NCBI GenBank assembly: GCA_020696915.1
Contig: JAJFMR010000064.1
Coordinates: 1-10,940, forward strand
Direction: 5' to 3'
DNA: 10,940 bases
Source: Rhizobiaceae bacterium
GTDB lineage: Bacteria > Pseudomonadota > Alphaproteobacteria > Rhizobiales > Rhizobiaceae
The notes beneath the pieces were generated by a model. It saw nothing but the letters and a program-made list of their open reading frames with translations, ran no database searches and was not told the DNA's origin. Shown here one piece after another: positions 1 to 6,460 of the stretch. Numbering within the stretch: the first letter of the stretch is position 1; every line of letters begins with the position of its first letter. A program made the translations under genes and the position numbers.

Positions 1-1119
1 TTCGGTCAGTCCCGGCACGGAGGATAGCGTCGAGGAACCGTGCCCCACTTCTCTCGGCATGCGCACCGCTTTTCCCGTCCGCACGCTCTCGTCGGCGGCG
101 AGGCAGACGGCGAGCGACTTCACGGCGTCGTCCATGTGGCGGTCGAGATCGACGTCGTTCCTGATCGCGTCGAGCAGGAATTGCTGCTCGCGTTCGCAGA
201 GCGCCTGGTGGCCCGGCTCACCCTGCATCGACAGCAATTCGTCCGGTACGGCGAAGCTGCCGCCGGCGCCGAGTTCGGCACGGTGGATGCGGATCCGCGA
301 GGTTTTCGTGTGAGTGTCGATGTCGTCCGATCTGGCGCTTTCATCCATGACGATCGAGACGCAGCCCCGCGGCGAGATGACGTCCTTCACGAAGAACGCA
401 GTCTCCGAAATCATCGGCCCCCAACCCGCCTCGTACCAGCCGACGGAGCCGTCCTCGAACAGGACCTGGAGATGACCGTAATTGTACATGGACGGATCGA
501 TCTCGCCGCTCAGCCGCAGGCCCATGCCGCGCACCTCGACGGGCCTGGCGTCGGTGATCTGGCACATCACGTCGATATAGTGGACGCCGCAGTCGACGAT
601 CGGCGAGGTCGTCTGCATCAGCTGCTTGTGGGTTGCCCAGGTGGCGCCGCTCGATTGCTGGTTCAGGTTCATGCGGAACACAAAGGGCGGCCCGAGCCGG
701 CGCGCCTCAGCGACGAGCCGGTTCCAGGACGGATGGTGGCGCAGTATGTAGCCGACGACCAGTTTCTTTCCGTTCGCCCGCGCGGCGTCGACGACGCGCC
801 TGGCGTCGGCGACCGTCGTTGCCAGCGGCTTCTCCACGAAGACATGGCAGCCCGCCTCGAGCGCCGTCACGGCATAATCGGCATGGCTGTCCGAATAGGT
901 GTTGATCGACGCGACGTCGGGACTGGTCGCGGCGAGCGCCGCCTCGAAGGAGCGGCCAACGTCATAGCCCGCGAGTTCTTCCGGAAGCTCGACCTCGGAG
1001 CGGTTCACCAGCGCGGCGATCTCGAAGCCCGGATTGCGGTGATAGGCGAGCGCGTGGCTGCGGCCCATATTGCCGAGGCCGGCGACGACGACTCGCAGCG
1101 GTCGCGAGGTGATGCTCAA
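1..1119 (-). CDS. Gfo/Idh/MocA family NAD(P)-dependent oxidoreductase, partial at the left window edge
   Basis: This is a cytoplasmic sugar or cyclitol dehydrogenase-type protein; 373 codons are visible with no stop before the window edge. The N-terminal Rossmann fold shows VVVAGLGNMG (nucleotide-binding GLGNMG at residues 14-19). The EKP signature is at 96-98 and the sequence DCGVHYID ends at 183. K97, D176 and H180 match the Lys/Asp/His catalytic set and spacing of inositol dehydrogenase-type members. The start is TTG at 1117-1119: an in-frame TGA lies two codons upstream, the next ATG would remove the nucleotide-binding loop, and a GGAG sits 6 nt before the TTG. It is last of the visible leftward genes, 55 nt after the second permease, so it is probably co-transcribed with the transporter. 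Its substrate is not predictable from sequence. It may oxidise the imported sugar or a modified derivative. The family is certain, the role is inferred. Confidence 0.9.
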   Translation of the reverse strand, partial: MSITSRPLRVVVAGLGNMGRSHALAYHRNPGFEIAALVNRSEVELPEELAGYDVGRSFEAALAATSPDVASINTYSDSHADYAVTALEAGCHVFVEKPLATTVADARRVVDAARANGKKLVVGYILRHHPSWNRLVAEARRLGPPFVFRMNLNQQSSGATWATHKQLMQTTSPIVDCGVHYIDVMCQITDARPVEVRGMGLRLSGEIDPSMYNYGHLQVLFEDGSVGWYEAGWGPMISETAFFVKDVISPRGCVSIVMDESARSDDIDTHTKTSRIRIHRAELGAGGSFAVPDELLSMQGEPGHQALCEREQQFLLDAIRNDVDLDRHMDDAVKSLAVCLAADESVRTGKAVRMPREVGHGSSTLSSVPGLTE

Positions 1120-1174
1120 CTTTCACTCCGTTCGAGCCCGGCGGTTGAGGTCAACAGGGCGGTCCGGACCCAAC

Positions 1175-2014
1175 TCATTTGACCGCTCCCGAGGTGATGC
1201 CGCGGATCAGCTGCCGCGAGAAGATCAGATAGAGGATCAGCACCGGCAGGATGGCGAGCGACAGCGCCGCCAGCACCGCATTCCAGTTGGTCACGTACTG
1301 GCCGATGAACAGCTGCGAGCCGAGCGTGATCGTCTTGGTGGCTTCGGACGGCGCCAGAATCAGCGGAAACCAGAGGTCGTTCCAGATCGGGATCATGGAA
1401 AACACCGCGACCGTCGCCATCGCCGGCCTCACCAGCGGCAGCACGAGGCGGAAGAAGATGCGATATTCGGAAAGCCCGTCGATCCGGCCGGCATTCTTCA
1501 GATCGTCCGACACCTGCTTCATGAACTCCGCCAGGATGAAGACGCAGAGCGGCAGGCCCTGCGCGGTGTAGACGAGAACCAATGCCGTCAGCGTGTTGAC
1601 CAGCCCGCTTGCCACCATCAGCTGCAAGATCGCCACGGTGCCCAGCCGGATGGGGATCATGATGCCGAGCGCCAGATAGAGGCCCATCAGCGTGTTGCCG
1701 CGGAAACGGTATTCCGCAAGGGCAAAGGCGGCCATCGAGCCGAACAGCAGGATGAAGAACAGCGAGGCCACGGTCACCACGAGGCTGTTCTGGAAATAGA
1801 GAAGGAAATCGCCCTGCTCCAGGACGGTCCGGTAGCCGACCAGGTCGAAGGTCGCGGCAGTCGGCGGCGACAGCGGCGAGCGGAAGATGGCGGCGCGTGA
1901 CTTGAATGAATTGATGATGACGACGACGACGGGGAACAGCGCAATTCCCGTATAGGCGATGAGCGCGGCGTGTGCGGCGATGCTGTGCGGCAGCGAAACG
2001 CCGGCGCGGTTCAC
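1175..2014 (-). CDS. ABC sugar transporter inner-membrane permease, MalG/LacG type (CUT1)
   Basis: This is the second membrane subunit of a carbohydrate importer, 279 residues, the normal size for MalG-like proteins. A first membrane helix lies at about residues 15-37 (AYTGIALFPVVVVIINSF), followed by the usual SFKS-type periplasmic start. Several further hydrophobic segments follow. The cytoplasmic EAA loop that contacts the ATPase is at about residues 170-200: NAGRIDG, then LVLPLVRPA. The start is GTG at 2012-2014, with AAGGAGG 5 nt upstream; the ATG at 2048 belongs to another frame. The gene follows the MalF-type permease after a 70-nt gap and precedes the oxidoreductase by 55 nt, all on the same strand. 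With its partner it should form the translocation pore for the sugar captured by the binding protein encoded upstream. The exact sugar cannot be read from the permease. Confidence 0.93.
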   Translation of the reverse strand: MNRAGVSLPHSIAAHAALIAYTGIALFPVVVVIINSFKSRAAIFRSPLSPPTAATFDLVGYRTVLEQGDFLLYFQNSLVVTVASLFFILLFGSMAAFALAEYRFRGNTLMGLYLALGIMIPIRLGTVAILQLMVASGLVNTLTALVLVYTAQGLPLCVFILAEFMKQVSDDLKNAGRIDGLSEYRIFFRLVLPLVRPAMATVAVFSMIPIWNDLWFPLILAPSEATKTITLGSQLFIGQYVTNWNAVLAALSLAILPVLILYLIFSRQLIRGITSGAVK

Positions 2015-2084
2015 GGGCGCCTCCTTCCGCCCCGCCGAAAAAGACCATCCTTTGCCTGGTGCGGATCGAACACTGGCGCCGCCT

Positions 2085-3020
2085 TCAGTACTGGTATCGA
2101 CGAAGCCGCGTCTGGACGGCGAACAGATAGAGGCACACGCCCGCCAGTATGATGAAGAACATCATCGAGGCGATCGCCGAGCCCATGTAGGGGTCACCGA
2201 TCTGCAGCTGGAAGCCGAAAAAGGTCCGGTAGAGAAAGGTGCCAAGGATGTCGGTGGAAAAATTCGGACCGGCGAGCGCGCCCTGCGCCGAATAGATGAG
2301 GTCGAAAGCGTTGAAATTGGCGACGAAGGTGAGGATCGAGATGATGCCGATCGACGGGAGGATGAGGGGCAGCTGGATCTTCCAGAACTGCGCCGTTCCG
2401 GTGATGCCGTCGCATTCGGCAGCCTCGATGACTTCGTCGGGGATCGACAGCAGCGCCGCATAGATCAGCATCATCGGAATGCCGACGAACTGCCAGACCG
2501 AGATCAGGCTGAGCGTGGTGAGCGCATATTCTTCCTTGCCGAGCCACGGAGCAAACAGGCTCTTCAGGCCGACGAGGTCGAGAATATTCGGTGCCACGCC
2601 CCACAGAGGGGACAGGATCAGCTTCCAGGCGAACCCCACGATCACGAAGGAAAGGATGGTCGGGATGAATATCGCGGTGCGATAGAAGGCGGAAAAGCGC
2701 AGCCGCGGACTGGAGAGGAGCGCAGCCAGCGCGATGCCGATCGGGTTCTGGACGAGCATGTGGATGATGAAGAACCATGTATTGTTCCAGAGCGCGTTCC
2801 AGAAGGTGGCGGACCAGCGGGGGTCGAGGAAAAGCGTGCGGAAATTTTCGAGCCCGACGAAGGTGCGAGTTCCGTTCGCCGACCTGAACAGCGACAGCTC
2901 CAGCGTCCCGAAGAGCGGCAGGATCATCACCGCAGTATAGACCAGCACGGCCGGCGCCAGGAACACCGCGATGTGCCAGCGGAAGGGCCGTCTTGTCCTC
3001 GGTTCATCAATTGTCGCCAT
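2085..3020 (-). CDS. ABC sugar transporter inner-membrane permease, MalF/LacF type (CUT1)
   Basis: This is the first membrane subunit of the importer, 311 residues. The N-terminus is short and charged (EPRTRRPFRWH). The first helix is at about residues 16-36 (AVFLAPAVLVYTAVMILPLF), and at least five more hydrophobic segments follow. A textbook EAA loop (IEAAECDGITG, then IQLPLILPS) lies at about residues 198-223. The open frame extends far upstream, but that part overlaps the binding-protein gene in antisense frames and has no protein character. The ATG at 3018-3020 begins the conserved protein. The ribosome site is weak: only GAGG abutting the ATG and AGAGA further up. It lies 152 nt after the binding-protein stop, with a strong hairpin in that gap. 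Poor initiation plus the hairpin fits the usual pattern of low permease relative to binding protein. Confidence 0.93.
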   Translation of the reverse strand: MATIDEPRTRRPFRWHIAVFLAPAVLVYTAVMILPLFGTLELSLFRSANGTRTFVGLENFRTLFLDPRWSATFWNALWNNTWFFIIHMLVQNPIGIALAALLSSPRLRFSAFYRTAIFIPTILSFVIVGFAWKLILSPLWGVAPNILDLVGLKSLFAPWLGKEEYALTTLSLISVWQFVGIPMMLIYAALLSIPDEVIEAAECDGITGTAQFWKIQLPLILPSIGIISILTFVANFNAFDLIYSAQGALAGPNFSTDILGTFLYRTFFGFQLQIGDPYMGSAIASMMFFIILAGVCLYLFAVQTRLRRYQY

Positions 3021-3140
3021 CCTCGAAGATCTCTGTCGTGGAGCAAATGCGCAGCCGACCCTCTCGCCGGCGTTCGACTGCAACGGTTCGCTTCTGCCAG
3101 TTTGGCGGAGGCGGCGGCCGCGACTTCCCCGCCAGATGGA

Positions 3141-3166
3141 TGCCGGCCGCATCGCCGCGGCCGGCA
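3141..3166 (-). promoter_or_regulatory. intra-operon stem-loop after the binding-protein gene
   Basis: A perfect inverted repeat has arms TGCCGGCCGC and GCGGCCGGCA (10 bp, almost all G/C) around a 6-nt loop. It starts 6 nt past the stop codon of the binding-protein gene on the transcribed minus strand. No U-tract follows, so it is not a classical intrinsic terminator. Hairpins in this position in binding-protein transporter operons are known to stabilise the upstream mRNA segment or attenuate read-through, giving excess binding protein over permeases. That role is inferred here from position and stem quality. Confidence 0.7.
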
Positions 3167-3172
3167 GTGCCG

Positions 3173-4432
3173 TCATTTCGCGGGCTTGTACCAGCTGTCG
3201 AGGCCGTCCTGCAGCCGCTTTGCGGCGGCCTCCGGCGTCTCGGTGCCGTTGATGACGTTCGCCGAGGCGACCCAGGTCTCGTTTTCGAGGTTCGGCGTGC
3301 CGCGCGACAGGATCTGGTAGGTCGAGCGGATCGTCGGCTGGCACTTGCCACGCCAGGAAACGAACTCCTGCGCCAACGGGTCCTCCATGGTCACTGGCGT
3401 CGAGGACAGGCTGAAGAAGCCGGGAAGCGCATTGGCGTAGATGGTGGCGAACTCCGGCGACGCTACCCAGGTGAGGAAGGTTTTGGCTGCGTCGGCATTG
3501 GCGCTCTTGGCATTGAGGCCGATCGCGATGTCGGTGTGATCGGAGATGTAGCAGGTATCGCCCGCCGCCTTCACCGGGGGCGGGAAGGCGCCCATCTTGA
3601 ACTGCGCCTGCGTGTTGAAGACGGAGATTTCCCAGGACCCTGCCGGATAGATGGCGGCGCGGCCAAGCGTGAAGAGGTTCTGGCTGTCCGGATAGGCCTG
3701 CGCCTCGAAGCCTTCGCCGAGATAATCCTTCCACTTGGCGAGCGTCGCGAAGGGCTCCACCCATTGCGGGTCGGTGAGCTTCTGCTCGCCCTTGAGCAGC
3801 GCCAGCCGGCCCTCCTCGCCCTTCCAGTAGTTGGGGCCGATGTTCTGGTAGCCCATCGTCGCGGCTTCCCAGAGGTCCTTGGTGCCCATGGCCATCGGAA
3901 TGTAGGTGCCGTCCGCCTTGATCTTCTCGAGAGCCGCGAAGAACTCTTCCTCGGTCGCCGGAACCGTGATGCCAAGCTGCTGGAATGCGTCGGCATTATA
4001 GATGAAGCCATGGATGACCGAGGCCATCGGCACGCAGAAGGTCGCCTTGCCGTCGTCCGTCTGCCATGCCGACTTCGCCACGTCGGAGAAGTTCTCCATC
4101 CCGGGCAGGCTGCTGAGATCGGCGAGATGACCCTTGTTGAAAAGCTCGAGCGACGCGTCGAACGGGCGGCAGGTGATCAGGTCGCCCGCCGCGCCGGCGT
4201 CGAGCTTGGCATTGAGCGCCGCATTGTATTCGGTCGGCGCCGAGGGTGCGAAAGTCACCTTGATGCCGGGATTGGCCTTTTCGAAGGCGGGGATCAGCTT
4301 TTCCTGCCAGATGGCGAGGTCGTCATTGCGCCAGCTTTCGATCGTGAGCGTCTTGTCCTGGGCAGCGGCGATGCCGATCGCGCCGGGCATGCTGGACGCC
4401 ACCAGCAATGCGAAACCAATCCGTCCGTTCAT
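3173..4432 (-). CDS. ABC sugar transporter periplasmic binding protein (family 1, CUT1)
   Basis: This is a 419-residue periplasmic solute receptor that delivers sugar to the two permeases encoded after it. A Sec signal peptide covers residues 1-24 or so: NGR basic start, hydrophobic core FALLVASSMPGAIGIA, likely cleavage after AAA. There is no lipobox cysteine, so the protein is probably free in the periplasm. The mature start LTIESWRNDDLAIWQEKLIPAF and the ATYANALPGF-like C-terminal lobe are typical of family 1 extracellular solute-binding proteins. Four cysteines (C88, C133, C294, C364) occur in the mature part, enough for two disulfides. The ATG overlaps the stop of the MurQ-like gene (ATGA), and GGGAG precedes it, so translation is coupled. 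Ligand identity is inferred only from context: GlcNAc, MurNAc or an oligomer of these. The family call is firm. Confidence 0.94.
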   Translation of the reverse strand: MNGRIGFALLVASSMPGAIGIAAAQDKTLTIESWRNDDLAIWQEKLIPAFEKANPGIKVTFAPSAPTEYNAALNAKLDAGAAGDLITCRPFDASLELFNKGHLADLSSLPGMENFSDVAKSAWQTDDGKATFCVPMASVIHGFIYNADAFQQLGITVPATEEEFFAALEKIKADGTYIPMAMGTKDLWEAATMGYQNIGPNYWKGEEGRLALLKGEQKLTDPQWVEPFATLAKWKDYLGEGFEAQAYPDSQNLFTLGRAAIYPAGSWEISVFNTQAQFKMGAFPPPVKAAGDTCYISDHTDIAIGLNAKSANADAAKTFLTWVASPEFATIYANALPGFFSLSSTPVTMEDPLAQEFVSWRGKCQPTIRSTYQILSRGTPNLENETWVASANVINGTETPEAAAKRLQDGLDSWYKPAK

Positions 4433-5379
4433 GTCATTCTCCCTGTTGACCTGTTGTCAGGTTCCGTCTTGGCGGGAGCTTCCGCTCCCTGCAGCCGCGA
4501 CAGCGCCGAGCGCAGATTGTGGCCCGTGCCGTCGAGCAATTCCAGCGCCGATTCGAGCGTTGCGGCGCCCGCCGCCAGAAGCACGGCCGGCTTGACCGCT
4601 CCCCCCGTCCGATCGAGCAGGGACAACGCCTCGGCCTCGCGGCAGCCACCGATCGCCGAGACAATCCGTGCAGCGCGCGCCCTGAGTTTCAGATTGTCCG
4701 CCCGCACGTCCACCATGTAGCCGTCATGCACGTGGCCGAGATGGATCGCGGTGAGGGTCGAGAGCATGTTGAGGGCGATCTTCTGGGCCGTGCCCGCGCC
4801 CATCCGGGTCGAGCCGGCGATGAGTTCGGGCGGGGTCGCGAGCAGCACTGCAGCATCGGCCTTCATCAGAAGCGGCGTTTCCCGGTTGTTGGCGATGCCG
4901 ACCGTCTTCGCGCCGCGCCGAGCTGCCTCCTCGAGCGCGCCCGACGCGTAAGGCGTCGTGCCGCTCGCCGACACCGCGACCAGGCAGTCGCCCGCGCCCA
5001 GGCCTGCTGCCGCGACGCGCCTTGCGGCCTCCACGGCGTCATCCTCCGGACCGCCGGCAAGCGAATCCAGCGCCCCATCCCCGCCGGCGGTCAAAAGGAC
5101 GATGCGGTCGCGGGAGATGCCGAAGGTACCTGGAAGTTCGAGCGCATCGGCGAGTGCCATAAGCGCGGAGCTGCCGGCTGCCGCATAGGCAATCCTGCCA
5201 CCCGCCGACAGGCATTCGGCAAGCATGGAGGCCGCCCTGGCGATCTCCGGAATGGCGTTGCGGACGGCCTTTGCCGCCTCGATCTGGCCCTCGGCAAGCA
5301 GACCGAGAACCGAGGACGCCGGAAGCATGTCCAGACCGGACGAACACTCGTGCAACGCCTCGGTATGCATTCCCGCCAT
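4429..5379 (-). CDS. MurQ-like SIS-domain protein, divergent N-acetylmuramic acid 6-phosphate etherase
   Basis: MurQ cleaves the D-lactyl ether of MurNAc-6-phosphate to give GlcNAc-6-phosphate and D-lactate. This 316-residue protein is slightly longer than E. coli MurQ (298) and aligns along its length: the N-terminal TE, the SIS core, AGSTRMGAGTAQK at 188-200 followed by the LNMLST helix, and the C-terminal helical (UBA-like) part. E81 (in DALELPGTFG) and E112 (in GGPEDD) align with the two catalytic glutamates, E83 and E114 of E. coli. Unusual changes are GTSGRLG to GSSALMA, ASGRTPY to ASGTTPY, and SSRMKAG to STRMGAG, so two arginines and a lysine are lost. The start is ATG 5377-5379 with GAGGAG 5 nt upstream; an upstream ATG at 5419-5421 would run through the operator. 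It is the first gene of the leftward operon and overlaps the binding-protein gene by 4 nt. Etherase chemistry is likely, exact substrate uncertain. Confidence 0.85.
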   Translation of the reverse strand: MAGMHTEALHECSSGLDMLPASSVLGLLAEGQIEAAKAVRNAIPEIARAASMLAECLSAGGRIAYAAAGSSALMALADALELPGTFGISRDRIVLLTAGGDGALDSLAGGPEDDAVEAARRVAAAGLGAGDCLVAVSASGTTPYASGALEEAARRGAKTVGIANNRETPLLMKADAAVLLATPPELIAGSTRMGAGTAQKIALNMLSTLTAIHLGHVHDGYMVDVRADNLKLRARAARIVSAIGGCREAEALSLLDRTGGAVKPAVLLAAGAATLESALELLDGTGHNLRSALSRLQGAEAPAKTEPDNRSTGRMT

Positions 5380-5401
5380 GCCAGCTCCTCTTCGACTTGG
5401 A

Positions 5402-5420
5402 CGATACCAAAAAAAGACCA
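5402..5420 (-). promoter_or_regulatory. direct-repeat operator before the leftward operon
   Basis: On the minus strand the site reads TGGTCTTTTTTTGGTATCG. Half-sites TGGTCT (5420-5415) and TGGTAT (5409-5404) lie head to tail, 11 bp apart, about one helical turn. It matches the rightward site at 16 of 19 positions. A weak promoter reading places TAGACA (5428-5423) and TATCGT (5406-5401) 16 bp apart with the repeat in the spacer, which would let a bound repressor block polymerase. TGGTCT-type half-sites are known for the GntR-family amino-sugar regulators DasR and NagR/YvoA, though there they form inverted repeats. The encoded GntR protein is the obvious binder; this is inference. Confidence 0.65.
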
Positions 5421-5434
5421 CTTGTCTAGCGCCC

Positions 5435-5448
5435 GGATTAACGAATCC
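5435..5448. repeat. 14-bp imperfect palindrome in the divergent control region
   Basis: GGATT and AATCC form perfect 5-bp arms around AACG. It sits upstream of the leftward operator. It could be a second regulator site, but the arms are short and the call rests only on symmetry. Confidence 0.3.
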
Positions 5449-5476
5449 CGGCCCCTGCTCGGGTCACCCGCGAATA

Positions 5477-5497
5477 AACATGCGCGATCCGCATGTT
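5477..5497. promoter_or_regulatory. 21-bp perfect inverted repeat at the centre of the divergent control region
   Basis: The arms AACATGCG and CGCATGTT are exact reverse complements around CGATC. The centre (5487) is close to the midpoint between the two start codons (about 5479). It resembles neither the TGGTNT repeats nor a CRP site. The size and symmetry fit a dimeric activator or repressor, or a nucleoid protein. No regulator for it is encoded in the window apart from the GntR protein, for which the TGGTNT sites are better candidates. A hairpin role is less likely because it lies upstream of both transcripts. Confidence 0.5.
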
Positions 5498-5538
5498 AGC
5501 TTGTCAGATCATCTCCCACGAAATTAAGACTTGGATGC

Positions 5539-5557
5539 TGGTATTTTATTGGTATCC
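5539..5557 (+). promoter_or_regulatory. direct-repeat operator before the rightward operon
   Basis: The site reads TGGTATTTTATTGGTATCC, with half-sites TGGTAT at 5539-5544 and 5550-5555, again 11 bp apart. It ends 24 nt before the TTG start of the kinase; the leftward copy ends 25 nt before its ATG. A weak promoter reading gives TTGGAT (5531-5536) and TATCCT (5553-5558) with 16-bp spacing, the same geometry as on the other side. After the operator both leaders share a TCAAG/CCAAG stretch, a GAGGAG-type ribosome site and CTGGC just before the start codon. Confidence 0.65.
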
Positions 5558-5578
5558 TCAAGCGAGGAGGATCCTGGC

Positions 5579-6460
5579 TTGGATCTTGTGCTTGGCATCG
5601 ATGGTGGCGGCACCGGCTGCAGGGCAGCGCTCGCAAGCCTGTCCGGGCGCATTGTCGGGCGGGGCAGCAGCGGTCCGGCCAACGTCTGGACGGACGCTGA
5701 AGGCGCACGCCGGAACATCCTGCACGCCGTCGAGCAGGCTTTCACCGCCGCCGGCTGCGACAAGGCGCTGATCGCCTCCACCGACGCCGTTCTTGGGCTT
5801 GCCGGAGCCAATGTCGGCAATTCCGGGGCGCGGCTGATGGCCATGCTCCCTTTCCGCCGGAGCGTCGTCGAGACGGATGCCGTCTTAGCCTTGGAAGGGG
5901 CGCTCGGTCCCCACGACGGGGCCATCGCCGCGCTCGGCACCGGCAGTGTCTATCTCGGCCGCGTTGCCGGCCGCCTGCGGCGGATCGGCGGCTGGGGCTT
6001 CGTGATCGGCGATCTGGGCAGCGGCGCGCGCATCGGACGGGATCTCCTGCAGGAAGCGCTGCTCGTAAACGACGGCGTCCACCGGGGTTCGGCACTGATC
6101 GATGTCGTGCTGGAACGCTTCGCAGGCGATCCCCGGCAGGTGGTGGAATTCACGGCCGCGGCGCAGCCCGCCGACTATGGCGGGTTTGCCCCCCTGGTGT
6201 TCGAGCATGCCGAAGGCGGCGATGCCGTGGCGCGCATGCTTGTGGCGCGCGCCGCGTCCGACGTCGGGGAGTCGCTCGACGCATTCGGACTGGAGCCGCC
6301 GCAGCGCCTGTGCCTGCTCGGCGGTCTCGCTGGACGCTACGCGCCGCTGCTTGCCGGGCGCCACCAAGCGCTCCTCCATCCGCCGCTCCAGGACGCGCTC
6401 GGCGGCGCGGTGGCGATGGCGCTGCGCATCTTCGGGAAAACGGAGGCGAGCCATGCCTGA
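5579..6460 (+). CDS. nagK: BadF/BadG/BcrA/BcrD-type amino-sugar kinase (N-acetylglucosamine or N-acetylmuramic acid kinase)
   Basis: It transfers phosphate from ATP to the C6 hydroxyl of an N-acetylated amino sugar in the cytoplasm. The 293-residue protein shows the ASKHA fold motifs in order: GIDGGGTGCRA at 6-16 (phosphate 1), SGPANVW at 31-37 (typical of GlcNAc kinases), GLAGANVG at 73-80, the likely catalytic Asp in ETDAVLAL (D100), ALGTGS at 118-123 (phosphate 2), GGWGFVIGDLGSG at 137-149, and LLGGLAGRYAPLL near the end. The start is TTG 5579-5581, chosen because GAGGAGG (5564-5570) lies 8 nt before it and the leader matches that of the divergent gene. A TTG at 5531 would place the operator inside the gene; GTG 5588 is possible. 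The stop overlaps gntR by 8 nt. A BadF-type kinase (MurK) of Clostridium is known to use both MurNAc and GlcNAc, which suits the MurQ-like neighbour. Confidence 0.88.
   Translation: MDLVLGIDGGGTGCRAALASLSGRIVGRGSSGPANVWTDAEGARRNILHAVEQAFTAAGCDKALIASTDAVLGLAGANVGNSGARLMAMLPFRRSVVETDAVLALEGALGPHDGAIAALGTGSVYLGRVAGRLRRIGGWGFVIGDLGSGARIGRDLLQEALLVNDGVHRGSALIDVVLERFAGDPRQVVEFTAAAQPADYGGFAPLVFEHAEGGDAVARMLVARAASDVGESLDAFGLEPPQRLCLLGGLAGRYAPLLAGRHQALLHPPLQDALGGAVAMALRIFGKTEASHA

Noticed and set aside
40..1182. 380-codon plus-strand open frame opposite the oxidoreductase
   Set aside because: Arg/Asp/Val-rich shadow of the minus-strand gene, no family motifs; the opposite strand has a full dehydrogenase signature.
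2036..2049. TGGTCTTTTT on the minus strand as a third operator in the permease gap
   Set aside because: Only the first half-site is present; the second TGGTAT is missing, and it lies within the operon.
2085..3764. Long 559-codon minus-strand open frame as the permease
   Set aside because: Its first 248 codons run antisense-frame over the binding-protein gene and show Arg/His/Gly-rich shadow composition; the conserved permease begins at 3020.
2993..4720. 575-codon plus-strand open frame
   Set aside because: Antisense shadow of the binding-protein and etherase genes in high-GC DNA.
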